From: Halococcoides cellulosivorans
Lineage (GTDB): Archaea > Halobacteriota > Halobacteria > Halobacteriales > Haloarculaceae
Length of the DNA stretch: 64,000 nt
Assembly (NCBI RefSeq): GCF_003058365.1
Contig: NZ_CP028858.1
Span: 434,001 to 498,000 of the forward strand
Reading direction: 5' to 3'
The notes beneath the pieces are model-generated. The model searched no databases. It had not been told where the DNA came from and was given only the letters and a program-made list of their open reading frames with translations. Shown here piece by piece: positions 33,182 through 42,719 of this stretch (within the stretch, counting starts at the first letter, position 1; each line of letters starts with the position of its first letter). The translations under genes and the position numbers were made by a program.

Positions 33182-35424
33182 CAGGCATCACCCGTCTCGA
33201 AGCGGTCGAGCATGCGCGCCAGGTCCTCGGCGCGATCACCCAGCTCGCGGGCCGACGCGGACACCTCACTGATCGCGTCGGTCTGCTGGTCGGCGGCACT
33301 CGCGACGGAATCGGCCTCTTCGGCGGTCTGTTGGCTGATCGCCGAGAGATCGTCGATGGTCGCGAGCACCTCCTGGGCGGTCGTCGCCTGCTCGGCGGTC
33401 GCGTCGTCGATCTCCTGGATGCCTCGATCGGCCTCTTCGGTCTGTTCGACGATGCGTTCGAGCGACTCGACGGTCTCGGTGACCGTCCCGACGCCTTCCG
33501 TGATGCGCTCGCTGGTGGATTCCATGGTCGATACGGTCTCGTCGGCCTGTGACTGGACCGAATCGATGCGGTCCTCGATGTCGGTCGCCGCCGCTTTGGT
33601 CTCCTCGGCAAGCGATTTGACCTCGCTGGCGACGACGGCGAACCCGTCGCCGGCCTCGCCCGCGCGAGCGGCCTCGATCGAGGCGTTCAGCGCGAGCATA
33701 TTGGTCTGCTCGACGATGTCGGTGATCAGGTTCACGATGTCGGTGATCTCACCGAGTTCGTCGTCCAGCCGGCGGATCTCCTGACGCGTCCCCTCGGTCT
33801 CCGATTCGATCTCGTTCATCTCATCGATCGCGGTCTCGGCGGCGGCCTGGCCGCGCTCGCCCGCCTCGGCCGCCGATTGCGAGACCTCAGCGACTTCCTG
33901 GGCCGAGGCGGCGACCTCTTCGGAGGTGGCCGAGAGGTTCTCCATCTCGCCGGCGGCGTCCTGCAGGCGCTCGCTCTGTTCGCGCGCGCCGTCGAAGATC
34001 TCCCCGACCGACGTCGAGACCCGTTCGCTTGCGGATTCGACGTCGCCGGCGTTCTCCTGGACGATATCGCTGGAGCGTTCGACCTCGCGCGCGAACGATT
34101 CGAGGTCCGCGATCGTCGCCGCGAGTTCGTCGAGCGCGTCGTTGAGCGCCACGCCGACCGTGTACATTGCATCGCTCTCCTCGTCGGGATCCACGCGCCG
34201 GGTGAGATCGCCGTCGGCAATCGCTTCCAGGGTCTCGCCGTAGGCGGTGGCGGTCGCTTCGAGCCGTTCGGTCCGGCTTTCAGACTCCTCGCGCTCCCGT
34301 TCGGCGTCCTTCCGGGCGGTCTCGGCCTCTTCGCGCGCGCTTTCGGCGTCTTCGCGGGCCTGTTCGGCCTCCGCGATCGTCGATTTGAGCGAGTCACGCA
34401 TCGTCGCGAGGGACTGCGCGAGCCCACCGATCTCGTCGGATCGCGTCGTGGGCACCGACACGTCGAGATCGCCCCCCGCCATCGCCTCGGCGCGATCGCG
34501 CAGGCGACCGACAGCGATCGCGGTGTTCGACCCGATCGTCACGCCGATGAGTGCGAGATTGATCACGGCGAGCAAGATCAGTCCAAGCAGGTCGGCGTTG
34601 ATCTGGTCGGCCAGCGCGTACGCCGAGTCGCGATCTTCGCTCACCTGGACGGTCCAGTCGACCGTCGAGAGCCGTGTCGTCGCGACGATGTCGTCGCCCT
34701 GGCGGTCGACCCGCACGTCGTCGGTCGCTGTCGGGACGCTCTCGGCGGCCGTTCCGATCGTCGCTGCGTCGGGGTGGACGGCGTATCGGCCCTGATCGTC
34801 GACGATCGTCGTGCGCCCCGCTTCGCCGCCGGCGATCCGCTCGGCTTGCCGGCGAAGGTCGGTCATGTAGACGACGGCGCGATCCTCGCGGTCGGGGACG
34901 GGGCTCACGACCGCGACGATCGGGTGGTCGACGATCGGCACCTCGAACGGCCGGGAGACGAAGACCGCGTCGTCGTCCAGCGACTGCGCTGGCTCGACGA
35001 ACGGAGCGCCCTGGGCGGTGGGGTCGACGCCGACCATCGAATCGGCCGTCGAGGTCACGAACTCCGACTCGGCGGTGTCGAGGACGTGGACGGCGACGAC
35101 GTCACGGGGGTAGGCGTCGCTATCGAGTGATTCCTGGAGGGTGGCCTGCATCGCGTCGGGATCCGATCCGGCGACCACGGGGTGGCGACTCGTCGCTCGC
35201 GTCGATCGGCTGACGGCGTCGAGCCAGGCGTCGAACTGGTCGGCCTCGGTCGTGGCTTGCGCGCCGAGGCGATCCTCGACGTCGGCCGAGAGTTGTCCGG
35301 ACGCCTGGACGCTGATGACCGCACCAAAGGCGACAACGACGACGACGGCGAAAGCGAGTGCCACGCCCAGTCGCGCCACGTAGCGCTCCCTGACGAAGTC
35401 GGGGACGGGCGAGGGAAGGTCCAT
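33181..35424 (-). CDS. htr2: Sensory rhodopsin II transducer HtrII (methyl-accepting protein)
   Basis: A 747-residue transducer paired with sop2. TM1 is at about residues 18-40. A large extracellular Cache-like domain spans about 45-270 and TM2 about 279-300. HAMP follows to about 355 and the MCP signalling domain runs to the end, with tip motif [19 protein letters not shown]. The extracellular domain makes it like Halobacterium salinarum HtrII, which also senses serine, and unlike the short N. pharaonis HtrII. ATG 35424 is preferred over GTG 35448 because a TATA box at 35452-35458 lies about 31 nt upstream of it. It signals through CheA/CheW, which are not in this window. Confidence 0.92.
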   Translation of the reverse strand: MDLPSPVPDFVRERYVARLGVALAFAVVVVVAFGAVISVQASGQLSADVEDRLGAQATTEADQFDAWLDAVSRSTRATSRHPVVAGSDPDAMQATLQESLDSDAYPRDVVAVHVLDTAESEFVTSTADSMVGVDPTAQGAPFVEPAQSLDDDAVFVSRPFEVPIVDHPIVAVVSPVPDREDRAVVYMTDLRRQAERIAGGEAGRTTIVDDQGRYAVHPDAATIGTAAESVPTATDDVRVDRQGDDIVATTRLSTVDWTVQVSEDRDSAYALADQINADLLGLILLAVINLALIGVTIGSNTAIAVGRLRDRAEAMAGGDLDVSVPTTRSDEIGGLAQSLATMRDSLKSTIAEAEQAREDAESAREEAETARKDAEREREESESRTERLEATATAYGETLEAIADGDLTRRVDPDEESDAMYTVGVALNDALDELAATIADLESFAREVERSSDIVQENAGDVESASERVSTSVGEIFDGAREQSERLQDAAGEMENLSATSEEVAASAQEVAEVSQSAAEAGERGQAAAETAIDEMNEIESETEGTRQEIRRLDDELGEITDIVNLITDIVEQTNMLALNASIEAARAGEAGDGFAVVASEVKSLAEETKAAATDIEDRIDSVQSQADETVSTMESTSERITEGVGTVTETVESLERIVEQTEEADRGIQEIDDATAEQATTAQEVLATIDDLSAISQQTAEEADSVASAADQQTDAISEVSASARELGDRAEDLARMLDRFETGDA

Positions 35425-35451
35425 CGTCTGTAATTCAAGACTATCCACCCA

Positions 35452-35458
35452 GTTATAC
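35452..35458 (-). promoter_or_regulatory. TATA box of the htr2-sop2 operon
   Basis: On the minus strand the sequence is gtataac, centred about 31 nt before the htr2 ATG at 35424. It predicts a start site a few bases ahead of that codon and rules against GTG 35448. Confidence 0.6.
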
Positions 35459-35529
35459 GATCGCCCTGGATTTTCAGGGCTGATACTCGATTGCGCACTC
35501 GAACGCCTCGTTGGCCGGCGAAGCGCCGT

Positions 35530-36591
35530 TCAGGCCTCGCGGGTCGCCCGAATCTCGCTTGCGAGTCGGTCGAGGACGGGGGCGGTCCGATCGATATCGG
35601 GCAGGGTGAGAAAGCCGTGGATCTGATCGGGTTCGTGCAGTCGCGAGAGGTCCACGCCGTCGGCGCGCAGGCGATCGCCGTACGCCAGGCCGCCGTCACG
35701 CAACGGATCGAACCCCGCGGTGAGGACGGTTGCGGGTGCGACCCCAGAGAGATCGCACGCGGCCATCGGGTCGGCGTAGGGGTTCTGGAGGACGATGTCG
35801 CTGCCGTAGTAGGCCTCACCGAACCACTCCAGGGCCGCCTCGGTCAACATCAAGCCGGTGTGATCGCGACGCGAGGGGTGGTCGGTGGCGTGATCGACGC
35901 CCGGGTAGAGCAGGACCTGACGGTCGATGTCGGGCCCGTTGGCGGTGGCCGCCCAGTACGCCACGACGGCGGCGAGATTGCCGCCGGCGCTGTCGCCCGC
36001 GACCACCAGCGGCCCCTCGGCCCGATCGGCGGCCCACTGGGTCGCGTCGATGGCGTCCTCGACGGCCGCGGGGAACGGGTTCTCGGGTGCACGCCGGTAG
36101 CCCACCGAGTGGACCGTCCACCCCGTCGCGCGGCACACCTGGCGGCAGAGCCGATCGTAGGTCGTGATCGATCCGAGGACGAACCCGCCGCCGTGAAAGA
36201 ACACGACGGTGCCGGGCGGGTCGTCCGCCGCGGACGCGTTCGTCCGGTCGCCGTCCGCGGGGTCGTCGGCCTCGCCACCATCGTCCGCGCCGCGCTCGCT
36301 GGACCCGGCCAGCGCTATCGGAGCCCCAGCGGGCGGCCGATAGCTCCGGACCGCAATCGCGCCGTCCCGCCCCGCAATCGTCCGGTCGGTGACGCCACCG
36401 ACCGCCGGCCCGTCCCGCGATCGCGCTCCGAGCCACTCGGCCGCGCGGATGAGTCGCGGGCGCTGCCAGGCGAGCAGTCGGCCCCGGACCGCGGCGGTCT
36501 CTCTGAGGGTTTCCATCGTCTGGTCGTCGACCGACGCGGCTTCGAGCGGATCGGGCCAGTCGTCGGGCGGGGCGTCGCGGGCCCCACTCAT
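35530..36591 (-). CDS. Alpha/beta hydrolase, hormone-sensitive-lipase type esterase
   Basis: A 353-residue HSL-family esterase. The oxyanion-hole motif is FFHGGGFVLGS and the nucleophile elbow VAGDSAGGN. The catalytic Asp is in TAGFDPLRDGG and the His in DQIHGFLTLP. The first 100 residues form a cap-like region; an acidic Ala/Gly/Asp-rich stretch follows just before the core, a likely halophilic insertion. The start overlaps the epimerase gene stop by 4 nt, so the two are co-transcribed. The substrate is unknown; short-chain esters are usual for the family. Confidence 0.87.
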   Translation of the reverse strand: MSGARDAPPDDWPDPLEAASVDDQTMETLRETAAVRGRLLAWQRPRLIRAAEWLGARSRDGPAVGGVTDRTIAGRDGAIAVRSYRPPAGAPIALAGSSERGADDGGEADDPADGDRTNASAADDPPGTVVFFHGGGFVLGSITTYDRLCRQVCRATGWTVHSVGYRRAPENPFPAAVEDAIDATQWAADRAEGPLVVAGDSAGGNLAAVVAYWAATANGPDIDRQVLLYPGVDHATDHPSRRDHTGLMLTEAALEWFGEAYYGSDIVLQNPYADPMAACDLSGVAPATVLTAGFDPLRDGGLAYGDRLRADGVDLSRLHEPDQIHGFLTLPDIDRTAPVLDRLASEIRATREA

Positions 36592-37598
36592 TCGTTCATC
36601 GCGGCGACGACGTCGTCGGTCGCCGACCGCCAGGCGGTGAGGAGTCGGTCCTCGAAGCCGTCCTCCTCGGTCGGCGCGTCGGGCACCGCCCCGTCGTCGT
36701 CCAGCGCCGCGACCGTCCGGCGGACGCCCTCTTCGAAGCCGATGGTGTACCGAAAGCCCAGGTCGCGTCGCGCCTTCGAATCGTCGAAAACGGTGCTGTA
36801 CTGGAAGTGATCGCGGAGCATCTCGGTCCGATCGGGCGCGACCTCTCGAAGCACGTCCGTCGGTACGTGGACCAGGTCTGGATCGGGCGCGTCGAGTGCC
36901 GTCGCGACGCGCTGGTGGTACTGGTTCCAGGTGATCGTCTCCGCGCTCGTGACGTGATACGTCTCGCCGTAGGCGATCCGATTGCCGACCGCGCCGACGT
37001 ACGCCCGCGCGACGTCGTCGCGATGGCAGGGGCCCCAGAGGCTGGTGCCGTCGCCGTGGACGACGATCGGATCGCCCCGCCGGATCCGCCCGACGTAGTA
37101 CGGGTCGGTGCCGAACGTGTGGAGGACGGGCCCGCCCTCGCCGTAGGTCGACCAGGGGCGGATCACCGTCGCCGCGAACGCGTCGCCGTGGGCGTCCATG
37201 ATCGCGTCCTCGGCGGCGATCTTGCCCGCCGCGTAGTCGGTGACAGGCGCCCGCGTCGCGGACTCGTCGATCGGGTTCCGCTCGGGCGGGCGCTCGTAGA
37301 CGTCGACCGTGCTCGTGAGGATGTACTGCTCGATGCCCTCGAAGGCGTCGATCGCCGTCTCGGCGTGCTCGCGATCGAAACACAGCATGTCGATCGCCAC
37401 GTCGACAGAGATGTCGTCGACCGCCTCGGTGAACGCGTCCGGATCGTACCGGTCGGCGGTGACCCGATTCACCGTCGAGGGGAGCGCGACGCTTGTCTCG
37501 CCGCGATTCAGGATCGTGACGTTGTGTCCGGCGGCGACGAGTTGGCGTGTGATGCCCGTCGAGATGACGCCGGTCCCGCCGATGACGAGGACGTCCAT
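36588..37598 (-). CDS. NAD-dependent epimerase/dehydratase family protein
   Basis: A 336-residue extended SDR. The Rossmann motif is VLVIGGTGVISTGI (GxxGxxx). The active-site region TDYAAGKIAAED has the YxxxK motif, preceded by LTSTVDVYE. Further parts are VIRPWSTYGEGGP and the substrate-side WGPCHRDDVARAYVGAV. It resembles the isoflavone-reductase-like or CSP41-like epimerases often found in haloarchaea, not UDP-glucose epimerase itself. It shares an operon with the esterase. The sugar or other substrate cannot be told from sequence. Confidence 0.8.
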   Translation of the reverse strand: MDVLVIGGTGVISTGITRQLVAAGHNVTILNRGETSVALPSTVNRVTADRYDPDAFTEAVDDISVDVAIDMLCFDREHAETAIDAFEGIEQYILTSTVDVYERPPERNPIDESATRAPVTDYAAGKIAAEDAIMDAHGDAFAATVIRPWSTYGEGGPVLHTFGTDPYYVGRIRRGDPIVVHGDGTSLWGPCHRDDVARAYVGAVGNRIAYGETYHVTSAETITWNQYHQRVATALDAPDPDLVHVPTDVLREVAPDRTEMLRDHFQYSTVFDDSKARRDLGFRYTIGFEEGVRRTVAALDDDGAVPDAPTEEDGFEDRLLTAWRSATDDVVAAMNE

Positions 37599-37653
37599 GG
37601 GAAGTCGGCGTGGCGGATCGGCAAAACGGTTGTCCCTGCCGAGTTTCGACGCC

Positions 37654-37660
37654 CCTAAGC
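37654..37660 (+). promoter_or_regulatory. TATA-like element of carS
   Basis: The sequence cctaagc is centred 26 nt before the carS ATG. The same heptamer at the same distance occurs before the glmS leader ORF at 53559-53565, which supports it as a genuine promoter variant in this genome. Confidence 0.5.
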
Positions 37661-37682
37661 CGCGAGCCCCCTGGGATCCGGT

Positions 37683-38231
37683 ATGCTCGTGGAGACGCTC
37701 GTCGTGGCGTTCTGGGCGCTCCTGCCGGCGTACGTGCCCAACAACGCCGCATCGCTGTTCGGCGGCGGGCCACCGATCGACGGCGAGCGCACGCTCGGCG
37801 GCCGGCGCGTGCTGGGCGACGGCAAGACCTGGCGTGGCCTCGCGGCCGGTCTCCTCGCCGGCGTCGCGCTCGCGATCGTGCTCTCGGAACTCGCGCCGAT
37901 GCTCGCGCCCGCCGTCCCCGTCGTCGATGCGCTGCCGCGATTCTCGCGTGGTGCGGCGTTCGGGTTGGCGGGCGGTGCGATGGCCGGCGACATGGCGGCG
38001 TCGTTCGTGAAACGCCGGCTGGATCGGGACCGCGGCCAGGCGACGCCCGGCCTCGATCAACTCGATTTCGTCGTCGGGGCGCTCGTCCTCGCGGCCGTCC
38101 TCGACCCCGCCTGGGTCGGGGAGTGGATCACGCTGCCGGTGCTCGCGGTCGCGCTCGTGGTGACGCCCGTGCTCCACGTCGGGGTGAACGCCGCGGGCTA
38201 CGCCGCCGGCCTGACCAAAGAGCCCTACTGA
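37683..38231 (+). CDS. carS: CDP-archaeol synthase
   Basis: A 182-residue integral membrane enzyme that converts unsaturated archaetidic acid (DGGGP) and CTP to CDP-archaeol. It is a CdsA-related protein with about five membrane segments. Family motifs are PAYVPNNAASLFGGG, RRVLGDGKTWRGLAAG, AMAGDMAASFVKRRLDRDRG and PGLDQLDFVVGAL. The leaderless start is fixed by the TATA-like element 26 nt upstream. Its product feeds polar-lipid head-group synthesis. Confidence 0.93.
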   Translation: MLVETLVVAFWALLPAYVPNNAASLFGGGPPIDGERTLGGRRVLGDGKTWRGLAAGLLAGVALAIVLSELAPMLAPAVPVVDALPRFSRGAAFGLAGGAMAGDMAASFVKRRLDRDRGQATPGLDQLDFVVGALVLAAVLDPAWVGEWITLPVLAVALVVTPVLHVGVNAAGYAAGLTKEPY

Positions 38232-38295
38232 TCGCGGTCGAATCGGCCCCGCCCCGACCGCGCGCTTTTTGAGGGTTCGTCCGCGAGCATCGCCA

Positions 38296-39378
38296 ATGCA
38301 AACACGCGGGCAGGAACTCCACCTTCTCACGCGACCCTCGGCGCTGGCCCGGACGCAGGCCGCGAGCGTCCGATCGGCGCTGGAGGCCGCCGGGCATTCG
38401 GTCACCGTCGAGACGGTCGAAAGCGACGGCGATCGGGTCGACGAACTGATCGACGAGTTCGGACAGACGGGCGCGTTCGTCCGCGAACTCGACGAGCGCG
38501 TCATCGCGGGCGAGGCCGACGCCGCCGTCCACTCGCTGAAAGACGTGCCCACCGACGTGCCCGAGGAGTTGGTGATCGCGGGCGTCCCCGAGCGCGGGCC
38601 CGCGGGCGACGTGCTCGTCACGACGGCCATCGAGGGGGTGGACGGCGCGGCGGGGCTCGAAGACCTCCCCGAGCACGCGACCGTCGGGACCGGGAGTCGC
38701 CGCCGGCGCGCGCAGGTGCTCGCCGCGCGCGAGGACTGTGCGATCGCGCCGATCCGGGGCAACGTCGACACGCGGGTCGAGAAGCTGATCGCCGGGCCGC
38801 TCCAGGACCGCCGGGCCGAGATCCGCGCGGCTGCCGGCGACGATGGCGACGAGACTTCGGGCGAGGACCTCGACGCGTGGCTGGAATCCCGATCGCCGTT
38901 GGAACGCGACGCGCTCGACCGCGACCTGGACCGGCGCTACGGCGCGCTCGTTCTCGCCCGCGCGGGCCTCGATCGATTGACGCTCGCGGCCCCGATCACC
39001 GTCACCGACCTCCCGACGGAGTCGTTCGTCCCTGCACCCTGTCAGGGTGCGCTCGGGGTGAGTGCGCGCGAGGACGGCCCCGTCGCGGCGATCAACGACG
39101 CCGTCGATCACGCGCCCACCCGCGTCGCGACGACCGTCGAGCGGACGGTGCTCGCGGCACTCGGCGGTGGCTGTATCACGCCGATCGGCGTCCACGCGAC
39201 GCTGCGTGGCGAAGTCGTCCAGGCACGCGTCCGGGTCATCGGCCCCGACGGTGAGGAGGTCGCGGCCGCGCGTGACCTGCCGGTCGCGTCGCACGCCGAC
39301 GCGGCCCGATCGTTCGCGTCGGACCTCGTCGAGCGCGGGGCCAGCGACCTCGTCGAGGCGTCGGAGGGAGCGTCGTGA
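38296..39378 (+). CDS. hemC: Hydroxymethylbilane synthase (porphobilinogen deaminase)
   Basis: A 360-residue enzyme joining four porphobilinogen units. It opens with LLTRPSALARTQAASV. The active-site Asp region is AAVHSLKDVP, followed by GTGSRRRRAQV and PIRGNVDTRVEKL. The dipyrromethane-cofactor Cys is C293 in LGGGCITPIG. An acidic insertion of about 20 residues (AGDDGDETSGEDLDAW) is a halophilic feature. A cttttt element 28 nt upstream supports ATG 38296. It heads the hemC-sumT-hemD operon; its stop overlaps the next gene by 4 nt. Confidence 0.95.
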   Translation: MQTRGQELHLLTRPSALARTQAASVRSALEAAGHSVTVETVESDGDRVDELIDEFGQTGAFVRELDERVIAGEADAAVHSLKDVPTDVPEELVIAGVPERGPAGDVLVTTAIEGVDGAAGLEDLPEHATVGTGSRRRRAQVLAAREDCAIAPIRGNVDTRVEKLIAGPLQDRRAEIRAAAGDDGDETSGEDLDAWLESRSPLERDALDRDLDRRYGALVLARAGLDRLTLAAPITVTDLPTESFVPAPCQGALGVSAREDGPVAAINDAVDHAPTRVATTVERTVLAALGGGCITPIGVHATLRGEVVQARVRVIGPDGEEVAAARDLPVASHADAARSFASDLVERGASDLVEASEGAS

Positions 39379-40118
39379 CCGCCGACCGATCCGGCGTCGG
39401 CACGGTCCACCTCGTGGGCAGCGGGCCGGGCGATCCCGAACTGCTCACGCTGAAGGCTCGTCGACTGATCGATTCGGCGGACGTGGTGATGCACGACGCC
39501 TTGCCCGGCCCGGAGATCATCGCGACGATCCCCGAGGAGGCAGCCGAAGACGTCGGCAAGCGCGCGAACGGCGAGCGGACGCCCCAGTCCGAGATCGACG
39601 ACCGCATCGTCGCCCACGCCGAGGCGGGCCGCGAGGTCGTCCGCCTCAAGGGCGGCGATCCGACGGTGTTCGGGCGCGCCGGTGCCGAGTTGTCGACCTG
39701 CATCGCGGCGAAGATTCCCGTCGAGGTCGTCCCCGGCGTCACCTCCGCGATCGCTGGCCCCGCGCTCGCGGGGATTCCCGTCACGCATCGCGATCACGCC
39801 TCCTCGGTGACGGTCGTCACGGGCCACGAAGCGCCCGACGCGGATGCGCCGCCGATCGACTGGGAAGCGCTCGCCCAGTCGGGCGGCACCATCGTCGTGC
39901 TCATGGGCGTCGGGTCGCTCGACGAGTACACCGCCGCCCTCGCCGACGGTGGCCTTGACCCCTCGACGCCGGTCGCGCTGATCGAGCGGGCGTCCTGGCC
40001 GGACCAGCGCGCCGTCACGGGCACGCTCGAGACGATCGTCGGCGTGCGCGATCGCGAGGGCGTCGAACCGCCGGCCGTGACTGTGATCGGTGACGTCGTC
40101 GAGGCGATCGAGTCATGA
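39375..40118 (+). CDS. cobA: Uroporphyrinogen-III C-methyltransferase
   Basis: A 247-residue SAM-dependent enzyme (SUMT) that makes precorrin-2 from uroporphyrinogen III. Motifs are HLVGSGPGDPELLTLKA, VVRLKGGDPTVFGRAGAE and GIPVTHRDHASSVTVVTGH. It is the stand-alone form without the CysG oxidase/chelatase part. It starts at GTG 39375 overlapping hemC and ends overlapping hemD. This order means that uroporphyrinogen made by HemC/HemD is sent to siroheme, which in haloarchaea is also the precursor of heme and cobalamin. Confidence 0.93.
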   Translation: MTADRSGVGTVHLVGSGPGDPELLTLKARRLIDSADVVMHDALPGPEIIATIPEEAAEDVGKRANGERTPQSEIDDRIVAHAEAGREVVRLKGGDPTVFGRAGAELSTCIAAKIPVEVVPGVTSAIAGPALAGIPVTHRDHASSVTVVTGHEAPDADAPPIDWEALAQSGGTIVVLMGVGSLDEYTAALADGGLDPSTPVALIERASWPDQRAVTGTLETIVGVRDREGVEPPAVTVIGDVVEAIES

Positions 40119-40837
40119 GGCCTCGCGTCGCGATCTTCCGCCCCGACGACGGCCGTCTCGAAGCCACGGCCGATCGGATTCGCGCCCACGACTGCGAGCC
40201 AGTCTGCGATCCGATGCTCGCCGTCGAGCCGACGGGCGCGACTCCGCCCGCCGCCGATCTCGTGGTCGTCACGAGCGTGACTGGCGCGCGATTGCTCGAC
40301 GAGGCGGACTGGCCAGCGGACGCACCGATCGCCGCGATCGGCCCCGCGACCGCCGACGCGCTCCGCGCGCACGGCTATCGGGTCGATGTCGTCCCCGGGA
40401 CGTACTCCTCGGCGGGTCTCGTGACGGCGCTGGCCGACCGCGTCGCGGGCGACCGGGTCGTGCTCGCCCGTAGCGACCGGGGGAGCGGGGTCCTGCCCGA
40501 GGGGCTTCGCGACGCCGGCGCGACGGTCGAGGAGACGGTGCTGTACGAGTTGGTCCGGCCGGCGGAGGCGGGCGAATCGGTCGCGATGGCCGCCGATGGC
40601 GCACTCGATGGCGCACTCTTTACCGCGTCGATGACCGTCCAGAATTTCGTCGCGATCGCGCGCGACCGTGACGTGCTTGATGCGGTCCGCGAGGGCCTCG
40701 CGGACGCGGTCGTCGGGGCGATCGGAGAGCCGACCGCGCGGGCGGCCCGCGAGGCCGGCCTGAGCGTCGACGTCGTTCCGAGCGAGGCGGATGCTGACGC
40801 GCTCGCGGATGCGGTGTGTGACCGACTCCGCGAGTGA
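40115..40837 (+). CDS. hemD: Uroporphyrinogen-III synthase
   Basis: A 240-residue two-domain protein with the low sequence conservation typical of HemD. Identification rests on context and on RVAIFRPDDGRLEATADRI, LVVVTSVTGARLLDE, AAIGPATADALRAHGYRVD, PGTYSSAGLVTAL and the C-terminal GAIGEPTARAAREAGLSVDV. It closes the ring of hydroxymethylbilane with inversion of ring D. It overlaps sumT by 4 nt and ends the operon. Confidence 0.9.
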   Translation: MRPRVAIFRPDDGRLEATADRIRAHDCEPVCDPMLAVEPTGATPPAADLVVVTSVTGARLLDEADWPADAPIAAIGPATADALRAHGYRVDVVPGTYSSAGLVTALADRVAGDRVVLARSDRGSGVLPEGLRDAGATVEETVLYELVRPAEAGESVAMAADGALDGALFTASMTVQNFVAIARDRDVLDAVREGLADAVVGAIGEPTARAAREAGLSVDVVPSEADADALADAVCDRLRE

Positions 40838-40894
40838 GTCGGTAACGCCGGCCGCGACCCAAACACCCGTCCGATCGGCCTGCGATCCGAGCGT

Positions 40895-41278
40895 ATGGGA
40901 GACGACCGCCTCGCGGTCTGGTGTGCGGGCGAGGAGTGGTGTCCAGTCACCGCGACCGCGACCGTCATCGGCAAGAAGTGGCATCCGGCGATCGTCCACC
41001 GCCTGCTCGCGGCCGAACCGCTCGGGTTCAACGCGCTCCAGGCGGAAGTCGGCGGCATCTCCGGGAAGGTGCTCTCGGAGGCCCTCGAAGATCTCGAAGA
41101 GAAACGCATCGTCGAGCGCCGCGTCGTCGAGCAGAAACCCGTCCGCGTCGAGTACTCGCTGACCGATCTGGGTCGGTCGCTCGAACCGGTCGTCGCCGCG
41201 ATGGGCGAGTGGGGGACCCGTCACCTCGAAGACGCCGCCGACCCGGAGAACGCCGTCGAAGCGGTGACCGACCGGTAA
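40895..41278 (+). CDS. HxlR-type winged-helix regulator
   Basis: A 127-residue HxlR/MarR-like DNA-binding protein. The family opening WCPVTATATVIGKKWHPAIV is clear. The recognition region SGKVLSEALEDLEEKRIV and the wing VRVEYSLTDLGRSLEPVV follow. Cys19 and the nearby Cys10 could sense redox state or small thiol reagents, as in some HxlR members, but this is speculation. The target may be the membrane protein gene 68 bp downstream. Confidence 0.85.
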   Translation: MGDDRLAVWCAGEEWCPVTATATVIGKKWHPAIVHRLLAAEPLGFNALQAEVGGISGKVLSEALEDLEEKRIVERRVVEQKPVRVEYSLTDLGRSLEPVVAAMGEWGTRHLEDAADPENAVEAVTDR

Positions 41279-41345
41279 CCGAGTTACCAGTCAGTTAGCG
41301 TATACTTTTGTGGCCGCCGGTCGACGCTCCCACGAGGTCATCACG

Positions 41346-41840
41346 ATGGCGACCGAACAGGCGACCGGACGAGAGGTACAGAACGCGAACCTTCGCGCGT
41401 GGCTCGCGGGCGCTGCCGGCGGCGTCGTTGGCAGTCTCGGCTTCGGCGCGATCATGTACGCGATCATGGCACCACCGTTGCTCACGATGGCGATCCCGGC
41501 GATGTACGGCATCGCGGGCCCGGCCCCCGCGATCGGGTGGGTCATCCACGTCTTTCATGGCGTGACGCTCGCGATCGCGTACGTCGCGATCGTCAGTTTC
41601 AGCCCGCTCGACGCGCTCGCCCGGCGACTCGACGGCGCGATCGGCCTCGGAATCGCCTACGGCGTACTGACGACGATCGGTCTCGCCGTCGTCGTGATGC
41701 CGCTGTGGCTCTCGGCGGTCGGCTTCGCCGGGGCCCCGGCGTTCCCGAACGTCTCGGTTCCGGGAACACTCTATTCGACGCTCGGCCACGTCGTCTACGC
41801 GATCCCGGTCGCGGTCGCGTACGCGCTGGTCACCGAGTAG
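41346..41840 (+). CDS. Four-span membrane protein of unknown function
   Basis: A 164-residue protein with four hydrophobic segments (GAAGGVVGSLGFGAIMYAIM, GWVIHVFHGVTLAIAYVAIV, GIAYGVLTTIGLAVVVMPLW, LGHVVYAIPVAVAYALV). Similar small proteins are often called histidine kinases in error; no kinase motif is present. Met at 41346 is chosen because a TATA-like tatact lies at about 41301-41306, roughly 43 nt upstream. Function is unknown. Confidence 0.65.
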   Translation: MATEQATGREVQNANLRAWLAGAAGGVVGSLGFGAIMYAIMAPPLLTMAIPAMYGIAGPAPAIGWVIHVFHGVTLAIAYVAIVSFSPLDALARRLDGAIGLGIAYGVLTTIGLAVVVMPLWLSAVGFAGAPAFPNVSVPGTLYSTLGHVVYAIPVAVAYALVTE

Positions 41841-41975
41841 GGTCGGTCTGGCCGGCCGTCGGCCGACGGAAGTCGTCGACTGTCTCCAGGCGTGTATCTG
41901 GCTGACTGGTGCGATCCTCGGACGGTAACGCGTCGATCCGACGACTTTAGTGGCACCGCCGCGCAAGCCGCGCGT

Positions 41976-42719
41976 ATGCAGGTACTCGTCGTGGGAGCGG
42001 GGGCGATGGGCCGGTGGTTCGGCCACTGTCTCCGCGCCCACGACTCCTCGTTCGACATCCGGGTCTTCGACGCCGATCCAGCGGCGGCCCAGGCCGCCGC
42101 CGAGGCCCTCTCGGCCGGCGTCGACGACGGCGGGCCGGTCGATCTGGTCTGTGTCGCCGTGCCGATCCCCGTCACGGCGGAGGCGATCGCCGCGCACGCC
42201 GACCGCGCTCGCGACGCGGTGATCGACCTCGCGGGCGTGATGGCCGACCCGCTCGATGCGATGGCCGACGCCGCGCCGGACCTGGAGCGCGCGAGCTTTC
42301 ACCCACTCTTTGCGCCGGCGAACGCCCCGGGGACGGTCGCCGCGTGCGTGGCTCACCCGGGCCCGACGATCGATCGCGTTCGCGCGGCGATGGCCGATCG
42401 TGGGAACACGGTCTTCGAGACCGACGCCGCGACCCACGACGACGCGATGGCGACGGTGCAGGCCAGTGCCCACGCCGCCGTCCTCGCCTTCGGCCTCGCC
42501 GCCGAGTCGGTCGATTCGCGGTTCCACACGCCTGTCTCGCGGAGCCTCTTCGACGCGCTGGAGGCCGTCACCGGCGGGGAAGCCCGCGTGTACGCCGACA
42601 TCCAGGCGACCTTTCCGGGGGCGGATCGCGTTGCCGACGCCGCCGCGCGGATCGCTGACGCCGATCGCGACGCTTTCGACGAGTGCTATCGCGAGGCGAG
42701 CGAGGCGCTCGACCGATGA
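41976..42719 (+). CDS. tyrA: Prephenate/arogenate dehydrogenase
   Basis: A 247-residue NAD(P)-binding protein of the TyrA family, acting in tyrosine synthesis. The Rossmann motif is VLVVGAGAMGRWFG. Further family features are VCVAVPIPVTAEAI, the active-site-type SFHPLFAPANAPGT and the helical C-terminal dimerisation half (AVTGGEARVYADIQATFP). It is not fused to chorismate mutase. A ctttag element 28 nt upstream supports ATG 41976. Its stop overlaps the Rsm22 start (ATGA). Confidence 0.85.
   Translation: MQVLVVGAGAMGRWFGHCLRAHDSSFDIRVFDADPAAAQAAAEALSAGVDDGGPVDLVCVAVPIPVTAEAIAAHADRARDAVIDLAGVMADPLDAMADAAPDLERASFHPLFAPANAPGTVAACVAHPGPTIDRVRAAMADRGNTVFETDAATHDDAMATVQASAHAAVLAFGLAAESVDSRFHTPVSRSLFDALEAVTGGEARVYADIQATFPGADRVADAAARIADADRDAFDECYREASEALDR

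Noticed and set aside
41346-41840. Histidine kinase annotation for the four-span membrane protein
   Set aside because: There is no H-box, N-box or G-box; the whole protein is four membrane segments with short loops.
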